DNA from: JAEXOD01 sp963667875
GTDB lineage: Bacteria; Bacteroidota; Ignavibacteria; Ignavibacteriales; Melioribacteraceae
Length of the DNA stretch: 64,000 nucleotides
NCBI GenBank assembly: GCA_963667875.2
Contig: CAXXGC010000013.1
Coordinates: forward strand, 620,001-684,000
Direction of reading: 5' to 3'
The notes beneath the pieces are model-generated. The model was not told where the DNA came from. It worked only from the letters and a program-made list of their open reading frames with translations, and made no database searches. The position numbers and the translations under genes are program-made. Below, one piece after another: positions 26,360 to 35,720 of this stretch (the stretch's first letter is position 1; each line of letters opens with the position of its first letter).

Positions 26360-29128
26360 TTATAATATATCTTTTACTATTCTAAATCCGTTTATACCCA
26401 CAGGCTTATCAATAATACCATTGAAGCGACAAGTAGAACGACAATAAAACGAAGTACTAACAGTTGAACCACCTCTCATTACACGAAACTTTCCATCATT
26501 AGGCCCGGTTGGGTTATTTAAGGTAGTAATTTTATAATAATCCTCATCATACCAATCACTGCACCATTCCCACAAATTTCCCCCCATGTCAAATATACCT
26601 AATTCATTAGCTGACTTTTCTCCTACTTCATGAATTGAGAGTTGTTGATTATTATCATTATACCAGGAAACTTCGTTTATCTTATCACTACCACAATATG
26701 AATACCCCTTTGATATATTTCCTCCTTTTGCGGCATATTCCCATTCAGCTTCAGTAGGCAATCTACCTCCTGCCCACACAGCATACGCATTTGCATCGTT
26801 CCAAGTAATATATGCTACAGGATATTTATTAGCATCTTGTTGTCTTATTTTTCCATAAATATCGCACCGCCAATTAGCACCTGTTTTTATTTCCCAACCT
26901 TTACCATTCCAAATATAACCGATTCCACTTTTTTCCGAATCGCTTTTATATCCTGTTTCGCTTACAAATTTCTCAAACTCTTCAATTGTAACTTCATATT
27001 TGCCCATATAAAAACTATTAATTAATACTTCATGGACAGGTTTTTCGTTAGCGCCATTACTTTTACTTCCCATATTAAATCTACCACCATCAATAAAAAC
27101 CATTCCATCACCATATTGATTTCTATTAATAATTGGGTTAAAATTAATATTTGACTCTTCTTCAATATTTGAAGTAGAATTTTCAACATCAAGAACAAGT
27201 CGAAACCCTATATTATTTCTTTGAATTGTATAACTACTAGTGTATGACTCCCTAAAAGTATTATTACAATTACTCTCATCTTCTTTATATGAACCTCCCC
27301 TTATAACACGTTCCTTCCAAACACCAGTTGCGGAAGGAGGACCTGAAGGATTTATCGATTTTGACTGTTTATAATAATCTTTGTCATACCAATCATTGCA
27401 AATTTCCCAAACATTTCCACTCATGTCATAAATCCCAAGTTGATTTGGTTTTTGTGTACCAACCTGTTTTGTTCCTTCAGCATTATAATTATACCAAGCA
27501 ACATCAGCAATAAAATTACTACCGCTGAATCTTGTATCTTCACTTTTATTGCCACCGCAAGCTGCATACTCCCACTCTGCCTCTGTTGGCAGTCTAAATT
27601 TTTTACCAGTTTTTTTATTTAATTTTTCTAAATACTTTTGGATATCGTCAAAACTTACATTTTCAACAGGTAAGTTTTCACCTTTATTATCACTTGGGTT
27701 ATTTGCCATAATCCCTTCCCATTCCTTTTGTGTTACTTCATATTTACCAATATAAAAACTGTTTAAAGTAACTGAATGAACGGGCTTTTCGTTACTTTCA
27801 CCTTCGAGGTTACCCATTTGGAATGTACCTCCTTCAACATAAACCATATTTTCAGGAACACTTGCATTATTAACAATTTGTAAATTTTGATTAATATAGA
27901 TTGAGGGATCTTTAATAAGCGAAATATCTTCAATAGTATTTTTATCGTTTTCTATAATAATTTTTTTTGTTACAATTCTATATCCACAATTCATTACATA
28001 TAAATCGTATTCACCAATCTGTAAATCTTTAATAATTTTAATCCCTTGCCATAGTTGCACAATTGAACCATTTTTACTTAATACAGCAGTAGCTTCGGTC
28101 GGGGTTACTGTAAATTGGAATATTCCAGTTTTTGAATTTAAGTTATATTCTTTGTTTATGGTTTGATTTTGTTTTATTTCAATAATTTCTTCAACCGAAG
28201 AATATCCTTCCTTAATAATTTCAATTTTATATTTGCCGGGGCTTAATTCAATATCGGTATTACCAGTATATTTTTCTTTATTTATTAAAACATCAGCATC
28301 ACTTGGAATAAGAGTTAATAAAAGTTTACCAGCATTTTTTACCATGTTATAATTTAATAAATTGTTCTTTCCTTCAATAATATTTATTTTTTCTTCGATA
28401 TCCAAACAGCCGGATTTTGATAATTTCAAATTATAACTACCGGGGTATAAGAATACACCTTTATTTGTTTCTCCTTTTTCAATATTATCAATAATTATTT
28501 TAGCGCCAGAGGGATTTGAATTAATCTGAACTGCAACAAGTTCTATCGGTTTGAGCGTGAAAGAAAACAAAATATTTGTAACTGAAACATAAATTTCTTG
28601 TTGTAAAGTTTTAAATCCTTCTTTTTCTATTCTTAATTGATGTTTACCTATTGTTGTTTGTAAAGATGAAGAATTTCCTTTGGGTTTATCATCTAAAAAA
28701 ATATTTACATCGTTTGGTTTAACAACAATACTAATAGGAATTAAGTCACTAGTTTTATCTCCTGTAATTTTTAGCTGCCAAACATCACCGCTGCGCAATT
28801 TTATTCCATAATCACTTAAAATAATTTTTAAAGAAGCATATCCTGTACAAAATACTTCAACAACCCGTTCATCCGGTGAAAGGAATATTAAATCTTTCCC
28901 GGGTTTTTTATTTATATCAACTACTCCATTATATGAAGTATAAGTTGTTCCGGTTAAATCTGTTATTATCATCAAACCTGCACAAATATCTCCGTTTGCA
29001 TCGCGTATCATTTTATCAATCAATTCGGAAGGTTGTATTTCACCTTTACCAACAACTCTCATCTCATTTTGAGCATATATGACGTTTATCGAAATCATCA
29101 TAATCAAAACCAGTATTTTTCTATTCAT
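26360..29128 (-). CDS. Secreted PEGA-repeat protein with two formylglycine-generating-enzyme-like (SUMF1) domains
   Basis: A 922-residue protein: signal peptide (1-20, ending IYAQ), a unique region to about 130, four PEGA-type beta modules (about 132-195, 197-265, 267-332, 335-408), and two FGE-sulfatase-like domains (about 428-660 and 690-922), each beginning M-V-x-x-x-GG-x-F-x-MG and containing FRLPTEAEWEYAA or GRLPTEAEWEYAA and a final RGGS block. The catalytic cysteine pair of true formylglycine-generating enzymes is absent in domain 1 and incomplete in domain 2, so both are probably binding or structural, as in GldJ/GldK-like proteins. ATG 29128 chosen for the signal peptide and GGGG upstream. 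Confidence 0.82.
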   Translation of the reverse strand: MNRKILVLIMMISINVIYAQNEMRVVGKGEIQPSELIDKMIRDANGDICAGLMIITDLTGTTYTSYNGVVDINKKPGKDLIFLSPDERVVEVFCTGYASLKIILSDYGIKLRSGDVWQLKITGDKTSDLIPISIVVKPNDVNIFLDDKPKGNSSSLQTTIGKHQLRIEKEGFKTLQQEIYVSVTNILFSFTLKPIELVAVQINSNPSGAKIIIDNIEKGETNKGVFLYPGSYNLKLSKSGCLDIEEKINIIEGKNNLLNYNMVKNAGKLLLTLIPSDADVLINKEKYTGNTDIELSPGKYKIEIIKEGYSSVEEIIEIKQNQTINKEYNLNSKTGIFQFTVTPTEATAVLSKNGSIVQLWQGIKIIKDLQIGEYDLYVMNCGYRIVTKKIIIENDKNTIEDISLIKDPSIYINQNLQIVNNASVPENMVYVEGGTFQMGNLEGESNEKPVHSVTLNSFYIGKYEVTQKEWEGIMANNPSDNKGENLPVENVSFDDIQKYLEKLNKKTGKKFRLPTEAEWEYAACGGNKSEDTRFSGSNFIADVAWYNYNAEGTKQVGTQKPNQLGIYDMSGNVWEICNDWYDKDYYKQSKSINPSGPPSATGVWKERVIRGGSYKEDESNCNNTFRESYTSSYTIQRNNIGFRLVLDVENSTSNIEEESNINFNPIINRNQYGDGMVFIDGGRFNMGSKSNGANEKPVHEVLINSFYMGKYEVTIEEFEKFVSETGYKSDSEKSGIGYIWNGKGWEIKTGANWRCDIYGKIRQQDANKYPVAYITWNDANAYAVWAGGRLPTEAEWEYAAKGGNISKGYSYCGSDKINEVSWYNDNNQQLSIHEVGEKSANELGIFDMGGNLWEWCSDWYDEDYYKITTLNNPTGPNDGKFRVMRGGSTVSTSFYCRSTCRFNGIIDKPVGINGFRIVKDIL

Positions 29129-29379
29129 AACTAACCCCAACATAAATACTAAATATTTAATAATAAACACTTATAAGAATAGTATTATTTTATAAAAAAA
29201 ATAGCCACAGTTATAATACTTTATAATATTTCATAATAACATATTTGGATTAATATATCTTATTATAAGTTTAATAAAATTTAAATAATGTATGAAAAAG
29301 ACTTTTAATTACCCAATAAAATAAATATTAACACCCCAGCATATTTTGTACTATTAAAAAAGGAAAACAAATACTATAA

Positions 29380-29415
29380 AATAAAATAACACTTCAAGAT
29401 TAGTATGAAGTGTTA
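29380..29415 (-). terminator. Rho-independent terminator after atpC
   Basis: Stem AACACTTCA (29388-29396) with TGAAGTGTT (29406-29414), loop of nine, followed on the minus strand by ATTTTATTTT. It lies about 30 bases past the atpC stop. Confidence 0.85.
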
Positions 29416-29445
29416 TTTTGTAATAATAAAATCTTTAAAAATAAT

Positions 29446-29853
29446 TTATACTTTTTGAACCAACTTTATTCTGTTCATAGCACGTTGTAATGAAGCTTCT
29501 GCACGGGCTGTATCAACCTTTTCTTTATTAGTAATTGAAAGTCTGTTTTTTGCTCTTTCCAAAGATTGTTTAGCACGATCTAAATTAATATCTTCCGGCT
29601 TTTCAAATGATTCAGCAAGTAATATTATTTTATTTTTTAGAACTTCAATAGTTCCGCCACTAGTTGAAAACTTCAGGGTTTTACCTTCGGTATCATCTAT
29701 TTGAACAACACCAACTTCCAAAGTACTGATAATTGGTGCATGATTAAATAATACCTGAAAGCTGCCAAGAGTTCCAGGAACAGTTATAGATTTAATTGTT
29801 CCATTAAAAACTAATTTAGACGGTGTTACGACCTCTAAAGTCATCTCTTTCAT
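29446..29853 (-). CDS. atpC: ATP synthase F1 epsilon subunit
   Basis: A 135-residue epsilon subunit. The N-terminal beta sandwich (LEVVTPSKLVFNGTIKSITVPGTLGSFQVLFNHAPIIS) and the C-terminal helical hairpin (SLERAKNRLSITNKEKVDTARAEASLQRAMNRIKL) are both complete. It regulates and couples F1 to the rotor. It lies three bases after atpD and the pair ends in a terminator. The separate atpDC pair is usual in the Bacteroidetes/Chlorobi group. Confidence 0.95.
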   Translation of the reverse strand: MKEMTLEVVTPSKLVFNGTIKSITVPGTLGSFQVLFNHAPIISTLEVGVVQIDDTEGKTLKFSTSGGTIEVLKNKIILLAESFEKPEDINLDRAKQSLERAKNRLSITNKEKVDTARAEASLQRAMNRIKLVQKV

Positions 29854-29856
29854 CTA

Positions 29857-31266
29857 TTATCTCATTCCTTTAGCTTTTTCAACAGCTTCTTCAATTGTTC
29901 CAACATACATAAATGCTTGTTCAGGCAAATTATCATGTTTACCGTCAATAATTTCTTTAAAACTTCTAATTGTATCTTCTAACTTAACATATTTACCTTT
30001 GTAGCCAAGGAATTGTTCGGCTACATGGAATGGCTGGCTTAAGAAACGCTGAATTCTTCTTGCACGGCGTACAATAATTTTATCATTTTCCGAAAGTTCA
30101 TCCATACCAAGAATATTAATAATATCCTGTAAATCTTTATAACTTTGCAAAATTTCTTTTACAAGTTTAGCAGTCTGATAATGTTCATGTCCCAAAATAC
30201 CCGGTTCAAGTATTCTTGAAGTTGAATCCAACGGATCTACGGCAGGATAAATACCAAGCTCGGAAATTTGTCTGCTTAATACTGTTGTAGCATCTAAGTG
30301 ACTGAATGCAGTAGCAGGAGCAGGATCTGTTAAGTCATCCGCCGGTACGTAAATAGCCTGTACAGATGTAATAGAACCTTTATCAGTTGAAGTAATACGT
30401 TCCTGTAATTCACCCATTTCAGAAGCTAAGTTTGGCTGATAACCAACTGCCGAAGGCATACGGCCTAATAAAGCAGAAACTTCAGATCCGGCTTGAGTAA
30501 AACGAAATATATTATCAATAAATAATAACACATCTCTTTCTTCTTCGTCACGGAAATATTCAGCAATAGCCAATCCGGTTAAACCTACTCGTAGTCTTGC
30601 TCCCGGAGGTTCATTCATCTGGCCAAACACAAGTGCGGTTTTATTTATAACACCTGTTTCATTCATTTCAAGCCACAAATCGTTTCCTTCGCGGGTTCTT
30701 TCGCCTACACCTGCAAATACAGAAAAACCACCGTGCTGTTTTGCTATATTGTGGATTAATTCCATAATAACTACAGTTTTACCAACACCGGCACCACCAA
30801 ACAAACCAATTTTACCGCCGCGAGCATAAGGTTCAAGTAAATCAATAACCTTAATACCGGTTTCAAACATTTCCTGATTCGTAGTTAAACTTGTAAATTT
30901 AGGTGAGTGTCTGTGGATTGGATATCTTTTTTCTGCCTTAATTGCACCCATTCCGTCAATAGGATCTCCAATTACATTAATAAGCCTTCCTAATGTACCT
31001 TGACCAACCGGCACAGTTATGGGCTCTCCTGTATCAATAGCTTTCATCCCGCGTACCAAACCATCGGTCGAGTCCATTGCTACTGCGCGTACTCTATTTT
31101 CGCCAAGGTGCTGCTGAACTTCAACAACTAAATTTTCTTCTTTTCCTTCGGTATTTATTCTAGGAATTTTTATCGCATTATAAATTTTAGGCAAAGAACC
31201 TTCTTCAAAATCTATATCGACTACCGGTCCAATTACTTGAACAATTATTCCTTCGTTGCTTGCCAT
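29857..31266 (-). CDS. atpD: ATP synthase F1 beta subunit
   Basis: A 469-residue catalytic subunit. Walker A GGAGVGKT, catalytic Glu in GERTREGNDLW, Walker B LLFIDNIFRF and the late SQPFHVAEQFLG block are all present. Start ATG 31266 is preceded by TAGGAG. Only atpD and atpC are here; the remaining subunits are elsewhere. Confidence 0.97.
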   Translation of the reverse strand: MASNEGIIVQVIGPVVDIDFEEGSLPKIYNAIKIPRINTEGKEENLVVEVQQHLGENRVRAVAMDSTDGLVRGMKAIDTGEPITVPVGQGTLGRLINVIGDPIDGMGAIKAEKRYPIHRHSPKFTSLTTNQEMFETGIKVIDLLEPYARGGKIGLFGGAGVGKTVVIMELIHNIAKQHGGFSVFAGVGERTREGNDLWLEMNETGVINKTALVFGQMNEPPGARLRVGLTGLAIAEYFRDEEERDVLLFIDNIFRFTQAGSEVSALLGRMPSAVGYQPNLASEMGELQERITSTDKGSITSVQAIYVPADDLTDPAPATAFSHLDATTVLSRQISELGIYPAVDPLDSTSRILEPGILGHEHYQTAKLVKEILQSYKDLQDIINILGMDELSENDKIIVRRARRIQRFLSQPFHVAEQFLGYKGKYVKLEDTIRSFKEIIDGKHDNLPEQAFMYVGTIEEAVEKAKGMR

Positions 31267-31341
31267 TTTACTCCTATAATAAAATTAAACAATTTGTAAA
31301 ATTAATTATTATATTAATTATTATCAAATAAAACTTAACAT

Positions 31342-33657
31342 TTACTTCAATAGAACTAATTTTTTACTTAAAATTTTGTTTTCCGAGCGTAATTGGTATA
31401 TATATACGCCGCTAGCAAAATTAGATGCGTTAAAATCAAACACATTTAGACCTGCTTTTGCAGTACCATTAAATATTTCTTTAACTTTTTCGCCAATTGC
31501 ATTATAAATACAAAGACTTAATTTTTGCTCAAAAGGAACAAAAAAAGTAATAGTTGTAACCGGATTAAACGGGTTAGGATAATTTTGGTTTAATTCCAAA
31601 GTTTTTGGATATTGATAATTTTGATCATTTACACCTGAAACAACTGGAACAACAAAATCAACTACACCGCCCAAATCATTATAACGTTTTTTAAATTCCT
31701 GCATATATTTATTTGCAATATATACATCATGAATAATTAAAGTATTTTCATCATTTACCTGATTGGCTGCATCAGTCCAGTTATGACTACCAGTGATAAC
31801 TGTCGGATCCGATGTAGGATATGAAGCATCAATAACACCATATTTATGATGAAGTACATTACTTAAATTATAATCAAACATTTCACCAAGCGACTGCATT
31901 TTTACAAAATTGGAACCACTTGCCTCGATGTCATCAATAACTCCTCTAATATCTCGTAAACCTGATGAATAATCGGTGTTAATTGCATTATAAATAGGTT
32001 CACTTGTAAATAATAATAAAGCAAAATACAACGAAGAATCAGCAGTCAAAATAGTATTTGATATTTTAGAACCGGTATTATCCGAGGGACTAAAATATGA
32101 TTCAACAGGTATGTTATTCACAACCAAATTGTGTATTGTATTATCAGTTTTATGTGATCCGAATTTTGCATTAGCCGAGTTGGGTTCATCAGTATTACTA
32201 CCCCACATTTCCTCAAACTCAGTCATATAATTTAATGCTAAATTTTTGTCGTTAATTTCAATTACGTTATTTCTCCAATACAATTCAGTTGAGGTCCAAT
32301 TCCATGAACCGGTCCAAACCCAATCATTTTCCGCATTAAAATCGCGCGCGTCAAATATTGCAAACTTGTTATGCATAATACCATCAATTGTAGTTGGTCT
32401 TTTGCTTATTGGTATTCCGGCATTTAATAATAATTTCATTGAACTTTGTGTTGTTCTGCTATCATAAACAATTCGAACTTTAACACCTCTATTTTTTGCA
32501 GCTATTATAGCAGTTGCAATATCATCCATTCCAAAAAAACTATACAAGGCAATATCAATAGAAGATGATGCATTATTTATTCTTTGTAATAATTTGGCCT
32601 TAAAATCTACACTGCCTTCGGCTAAATTACCGGGTATTGCAACACTATTATCAACCGGACTATTAAAATAAACATTCATTTTACCGGATGAAGTAGTAGA
32701 AATTGTTAAAGTTATTGTCTGTAAAACACTTTCACTTACACCATATTCATTTCGGGAATAAACTTTATAATAATACTTTGCATCTTTTTCAAGACCTAAA
32801 ACAGAAATACTATGTGATGTAGTCAAATCAGCATTCACTAATGTACCTAATTCCAATGATGTTGTTTTGCCATAGGCAATTTCAGTATTACCTAATCTAA
32901 CAGTATTAAAAGCTACTGTAAAAGAATTTTCTGTCATATTAGTAACAACCAGCGAATTAATAACCGGTACATATAAAGTAACAATATCCGAAATTGAACG
33001 AGGCATTAACTGATAACCGGAATTATAAGGGGCACTCGATTTGTACTGCCCTACTATTCCAATAATATCAATTTTTGATTGAGGAATAACAGTACCTACT
33101 ATAGAAGAAACATCACTATCAATTCTTAAATCCATAGTATTAACCGAATCGGTGATAGTATAAGTAGTATTACCGGCAAAATTTCCGGTTTGATTAACTT
33201 TTACATCACTTAATCTAACTAGCCGGCCTTCAAATTCCTCAACTCCATTCCAACTTTGATTTTTTATTTGATCAATAGTTATTATCATAGGCTCAACAAT
33301 ATTTCCAGTCGAGTGTCTTGTAAATGTACCGGTCGAAAAATCAAACTGAGTTAAACCATTATAGTTAACAATTTTTGATGTTAAAGTGATAGAATCGCCA
33401 ACAGCAACATAATTAGTAAAGCGGGTTCCGTAAACCGAAACTCCGCCTGTATTATCCTGTATAAACGCAGGTCCGCTTGTACCAAAATTTTTTGCAGTTG
33501 TTAAAACTCCGGTAACTTTAACAGTCTGACCGTTATATATCGAAACTCCGGTTGAATCATTTGAATGAAGATTACTTATTGATATTTCATCTTGTCCAAA
33601 CACAATCAAACTAATACAAAAAAAACAAATGTAAAAAAGGACCTGTTTATTCATCAT
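31342..33657 (-). CDS. T9SS-secreted phospholipase D-fold protein with OB-like and Fn3 domains
   Basis: A 771-residue secreted protein: signal peptide (about 1-21), OB-fold-like domain (about 24-225), a fibronectin type III-like domain (about 230-320), a phospholipase D region (about 325-660), and the T9SS sorting domain (about 690-771, LNQNYPNPFNP to the KKLVLLK end). Both HKD motifs are intact: His429/Lys431/Asp436 and His603/Lys605/Asp610, followed by GSWNW and GSHNW. PLD-fold enzymes include lipases and nucleases; the OB-like domain suggests a nuclease, which is inference. It is last of a seven-gene run, followed by atpD after a gap. Confidence 0.85.
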   Translation of the reverse strand: MMNKQVLFYICFFCISLIVFGQDEISISNLHSNDSTGVSIYNGQTVKVTGVLTTAKNFGTSGPAFIQDNTGGVSVYGTRFTNYVAVGDSITLTSKIVNYNGLTQFDFSTGTFTRHSTGNIVEPMIITIDQIKNQSWNGVEEFEGRLVRLSDVKVNQTGNFAGNTTYTITDSVNTMDLRIDSDVSSIVGTVIPQSKIDIIGIVGQYKSSAPYNSGYQLMPRSISDIVTLYVPVINSLVVTNMTENSFTVAFNTVRLGNTEIAYGKTTSLELGTLVNADLTTSHSISVLGLEKDAKYYYKVYSRNEYGVSESVLQTITLTISTTSSGKMNVYFNSPVDNSVAIPGNLAEGSVDFKAKLLQRINNASSSIDIALYSFFGMDDIATAIIAAKNRGVKVRIVYDSRTTQSSMKLLLNAGIPISKRPTTIDGIMHNKFAIFDARDFNAENDWVWTGSWNWTSTELYWRNNVIEINDKNLALNYMTEFEEMWGSNTDEPNSANAKFGSHKTDNTIHNLVVNNIPVESYFSPSDNTGSKISNTILTADSSLYFALLLFTSEPIYNAINTDYSSGLRDIRGVIDDIEASGSNFVKMQSLGEMFDYNLSNVLHHKYGVIDASYPTSDPTVITGSHNWTDAANQVNDENTLIIHDVYIANKYMQEFKKRYNDLGGVVDFVVPVVSGVNDQNYQYPKTLELNQNYPNPFNPVTTITFFVPFEQKLSLCIYNAIGEKVKEIFNGTAKAGLNVFDFNASNFASGVYIYQLRSENKILSKKLVLLK

Positions 33658-33662
33658 AAACT

Positions 33663-34739
33663 CTAATTAAGATCAGTTGAAAGAACAAACCTTAAGATTC
33701 TGTTATTATCTGTATCAACAACATATAATGTTTTATTAAAATATTCAACTGCATGAGGATGATTAAATACTGAACTTCCTCCAAATGATTGAAGCTCTTC
33801 ACCAAATGAATCAAACTTAAATATACTGTCCTTAGCTGCATCAGCAATAAATATATTATTGGAATTATCTAAAGCAGCATCTTCAGGTTCAGTAAACCTG
33901 TTAATATCCATTAAAGGTGTGGTAAATGGTTCAATTTTACTTCTGTAACCTGTAAAATCGGATGTTTGCACATATTGAAGCCATTGAGTCCTAAAACTGT
34001 TATTACCTAACATAGTAACAATTACATCACGTGTTGAATTTTTAAATGATGTTAATGAACTTATTTTATTAGCTGAAAGTAAACCGGTTCCTTCAGGTTC
34101 TAATGAAGGTACCCTTCCCGTTAATGAATCGTACTTGGTACCGTTATTTCCAGTAATTTTCGAAAATACAAGAATAGAATTATCCGGGTCAATCAGGTTT
34201 GAATTAGCAGGACCTGTTCTTGAAACAAGGAAAGAATTATTAGAAAACACACAAATACCGGTATATTTACGCTGTGGTTTCAAATAATCAAAACTTGTTT
34301 TTGGTAATAACGTATCAATAGGAGCAATTGCAATATTATGCTGAACGGCAACCAAATTTAGTTTGAATACTGCACTAAAAACAGTTCCCTGATTATCAAC
34401 AAGTTCACCGCAAACAATTAAATTTAACTGGTAATCTTGTGCTAATGCAGTTGGTCTTTGGATTGCTCTATACCCCATTACACGGCCTGCTATATCAAGC
34501 ATTACGATTCTATTGTTTTCAGTATCCGCTACATATATAAACGGTTCGCGGCCAATCAGCATATCCTGAGGTTTATTAAAACCTTCCCAAACAGGATTCT
34601 GTTGAATATATAATGTATCACCAATATTAGTTTGTTCTTCATTTCCTGTTTGAACTGAATTGATATCAAATTTGCTTGTGCAAGAAATGATTAGCGAAAC
34701 AAATATAAAAGCAAAAAGAATTTTATTTTTTAATCTCAT
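33663..34739 (-). CDS. NHL/beta-propeller-like lipoprotein
   Basis: A 358-residue lipoprotein with signal peptide and lipid Cys20 (SLIISCTSKFD). Residues 55-350 contain NHL-type repeats, for example MLIGREPFIYVADTENNRIVMLD at the start and VEYFNKTLYVVDTDNNRILRF at the end, plus NNIFIADAAKDSIFKF. This fits a six-bladed beta-propeller. Likely a surface or periplasmic binding scaffold. It lies between the PLD-fold gene (five bases) and the PorV/PorQ gene (five bases), so the three are co-transcribed. Confidence 0.8.
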   Translation of the reverse strand: MRLKNKILFAFIFVSLIISCTSKFDINSVQTGNEEQTNIGDTLYIQQNPVWEGFNKPQDMLIGREPFIYVADTENNRIVMLDIAGRVMGYRAIQRPTALAQDYQLNLIVCGELVDNQGTVFSAVFKLNLVAVQHNIAIAPIDTLLPKTSFDYLKPQRKYTGICVFSNNSFLVSRTGPANSNLIDPDNSILVFSKITGNNGTKYDSLTGRVPSLEPEGTGLLSANKISSLTSFKNSTRDVIVTMLGNNSFRTQWLQYVQTSDFTGYRSKIEPFTTPLMDINRFTEPEDAALDNSNNIFIADAAKDSIFKFDSFGEELQSFGGSSVFNHPHAVEYFNKTLYVVDTDNNRILRFVLSTDLN

Positions 34740-34744
34740 AATAA

Positions 34745-35719
34745 TTAAAATCCTAAAATTAACGAAAAGCGATGAGCACTGCCTAATCTTTCAAAATTAG
34801 CATATGCATAATCAACTGTTACATCAGCTATTGATACAGGAACTGTAACGCCTGCACCAAATGTAAAATCTTGTTCATCAACATTTATTTTATACCCACC
34901 ACGCAAACTTAAAATGTTTTTCCAGCAATATTCAACACCTGTCGAAACATTTTCGCTGTTATCATTTGGGTGATTTAATTGTATTGATGTTGTTACTCTA
35001 TGTTCTTCAGTTTGATATGGTTCAAAAGCAAAACCAATTCTAAACATAGTTGGAGGCGAAAATGACTGCCAATTTGATTTTTCACGTTTTCCAAATAAAA
35101 CAACCTTGCCGTCAGGTGAAAGTTCATTACCAAAATTCGAAATTGTAACTGCAAATCTGGTAGTTCCCAACCCTGTCCAGTATAATGTACCTAAATCAAT
35201 CATCATACCGCGCATTTTTAAGTTGGCAAGTGTTTCTTCAATATAACGTATGGTTCCGCCAAAACTGAACTGTTCTGTCATTTTACGGGAATATGTTAAT
35301 GCTATAGCAACATCGCTATATTGGAAATATTCACCTGTTCCCAAAGGTTGTAATTCTGTTGTAACCGGCATATCCTCAGTATGTAAAGCTGTAAACGATA
35401 CACCAACAGCATCCATAGGAGAAAAGTGATATACTGCTCCTAAAAATTCATGTTTAATATCAACAACCCATTCGTTATGCGAAAATATTACCTGGTCATT
35501 TTTAATTGCAGCTAAACCGGCCGGATTCCAATATAATGCAGAAGCATCATCGGATATTGCAACAAATGCATCTCCCATTGCCGAAGCTCTGCCGCCGACA
35601 CCAATTTTCAAAAATTGTGCTGTGGATATACCCGCACGCTGTCCGCCCAAAACAGGAAACAATTGAGCAAAGTTACTACATAAAGGTAATAATAATATAA
35701 TTATAATTAGTTTTTTCAT
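34745..35719 (-). CDS. PorV/PorQ-family outer membrane protein
   Basis: A 324-residue FadL-like beta-barrel protein with signal peptide (about 1-18). The opening GISTAQFLKIGVGGRASAMGDAFVAISDDASALYWNPAGLAAI is the family signature. PorV collects T9SS cargo after it crosses the outer membrane, and PorQ has a related role; here the copy is inside a locus of T9SS cargo genes, so a dedicated cargo-handling barrel is plausible (inference). It starts one base after the TonB-receptor gene. Confidence 0.85.
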   Translation of the reverse strand: MKKLIIIILLLPLCSNFAQLFPVLGGQRAGISTAQFLKIGVGGRASAMGDAFVAISDDASALYWNPAGLAAIKNDQVIFSHNEWVVDIKHEFLGAVYHFSPMDAVGVSFTALHTEDMPVTTELQPLGTGEYFQYSDVAIALTYSRKMTEQFSFGGTIRYIEETLANLKMRGMMIDLGTLYWTGLGTTRFAVTISNFGNELSPDGKVVLFGKREKSNWQSFSPPTMFRIGFAFEPYQTEEHRVTTSIQLNHPNDNSENVSTGVEYCWKNILSLRGGYKINVDEQDFTFGAGVTVPVSIADVTVDYAYANFERLGSAHRFSLILGF

Positions 35720-35720
35720 A

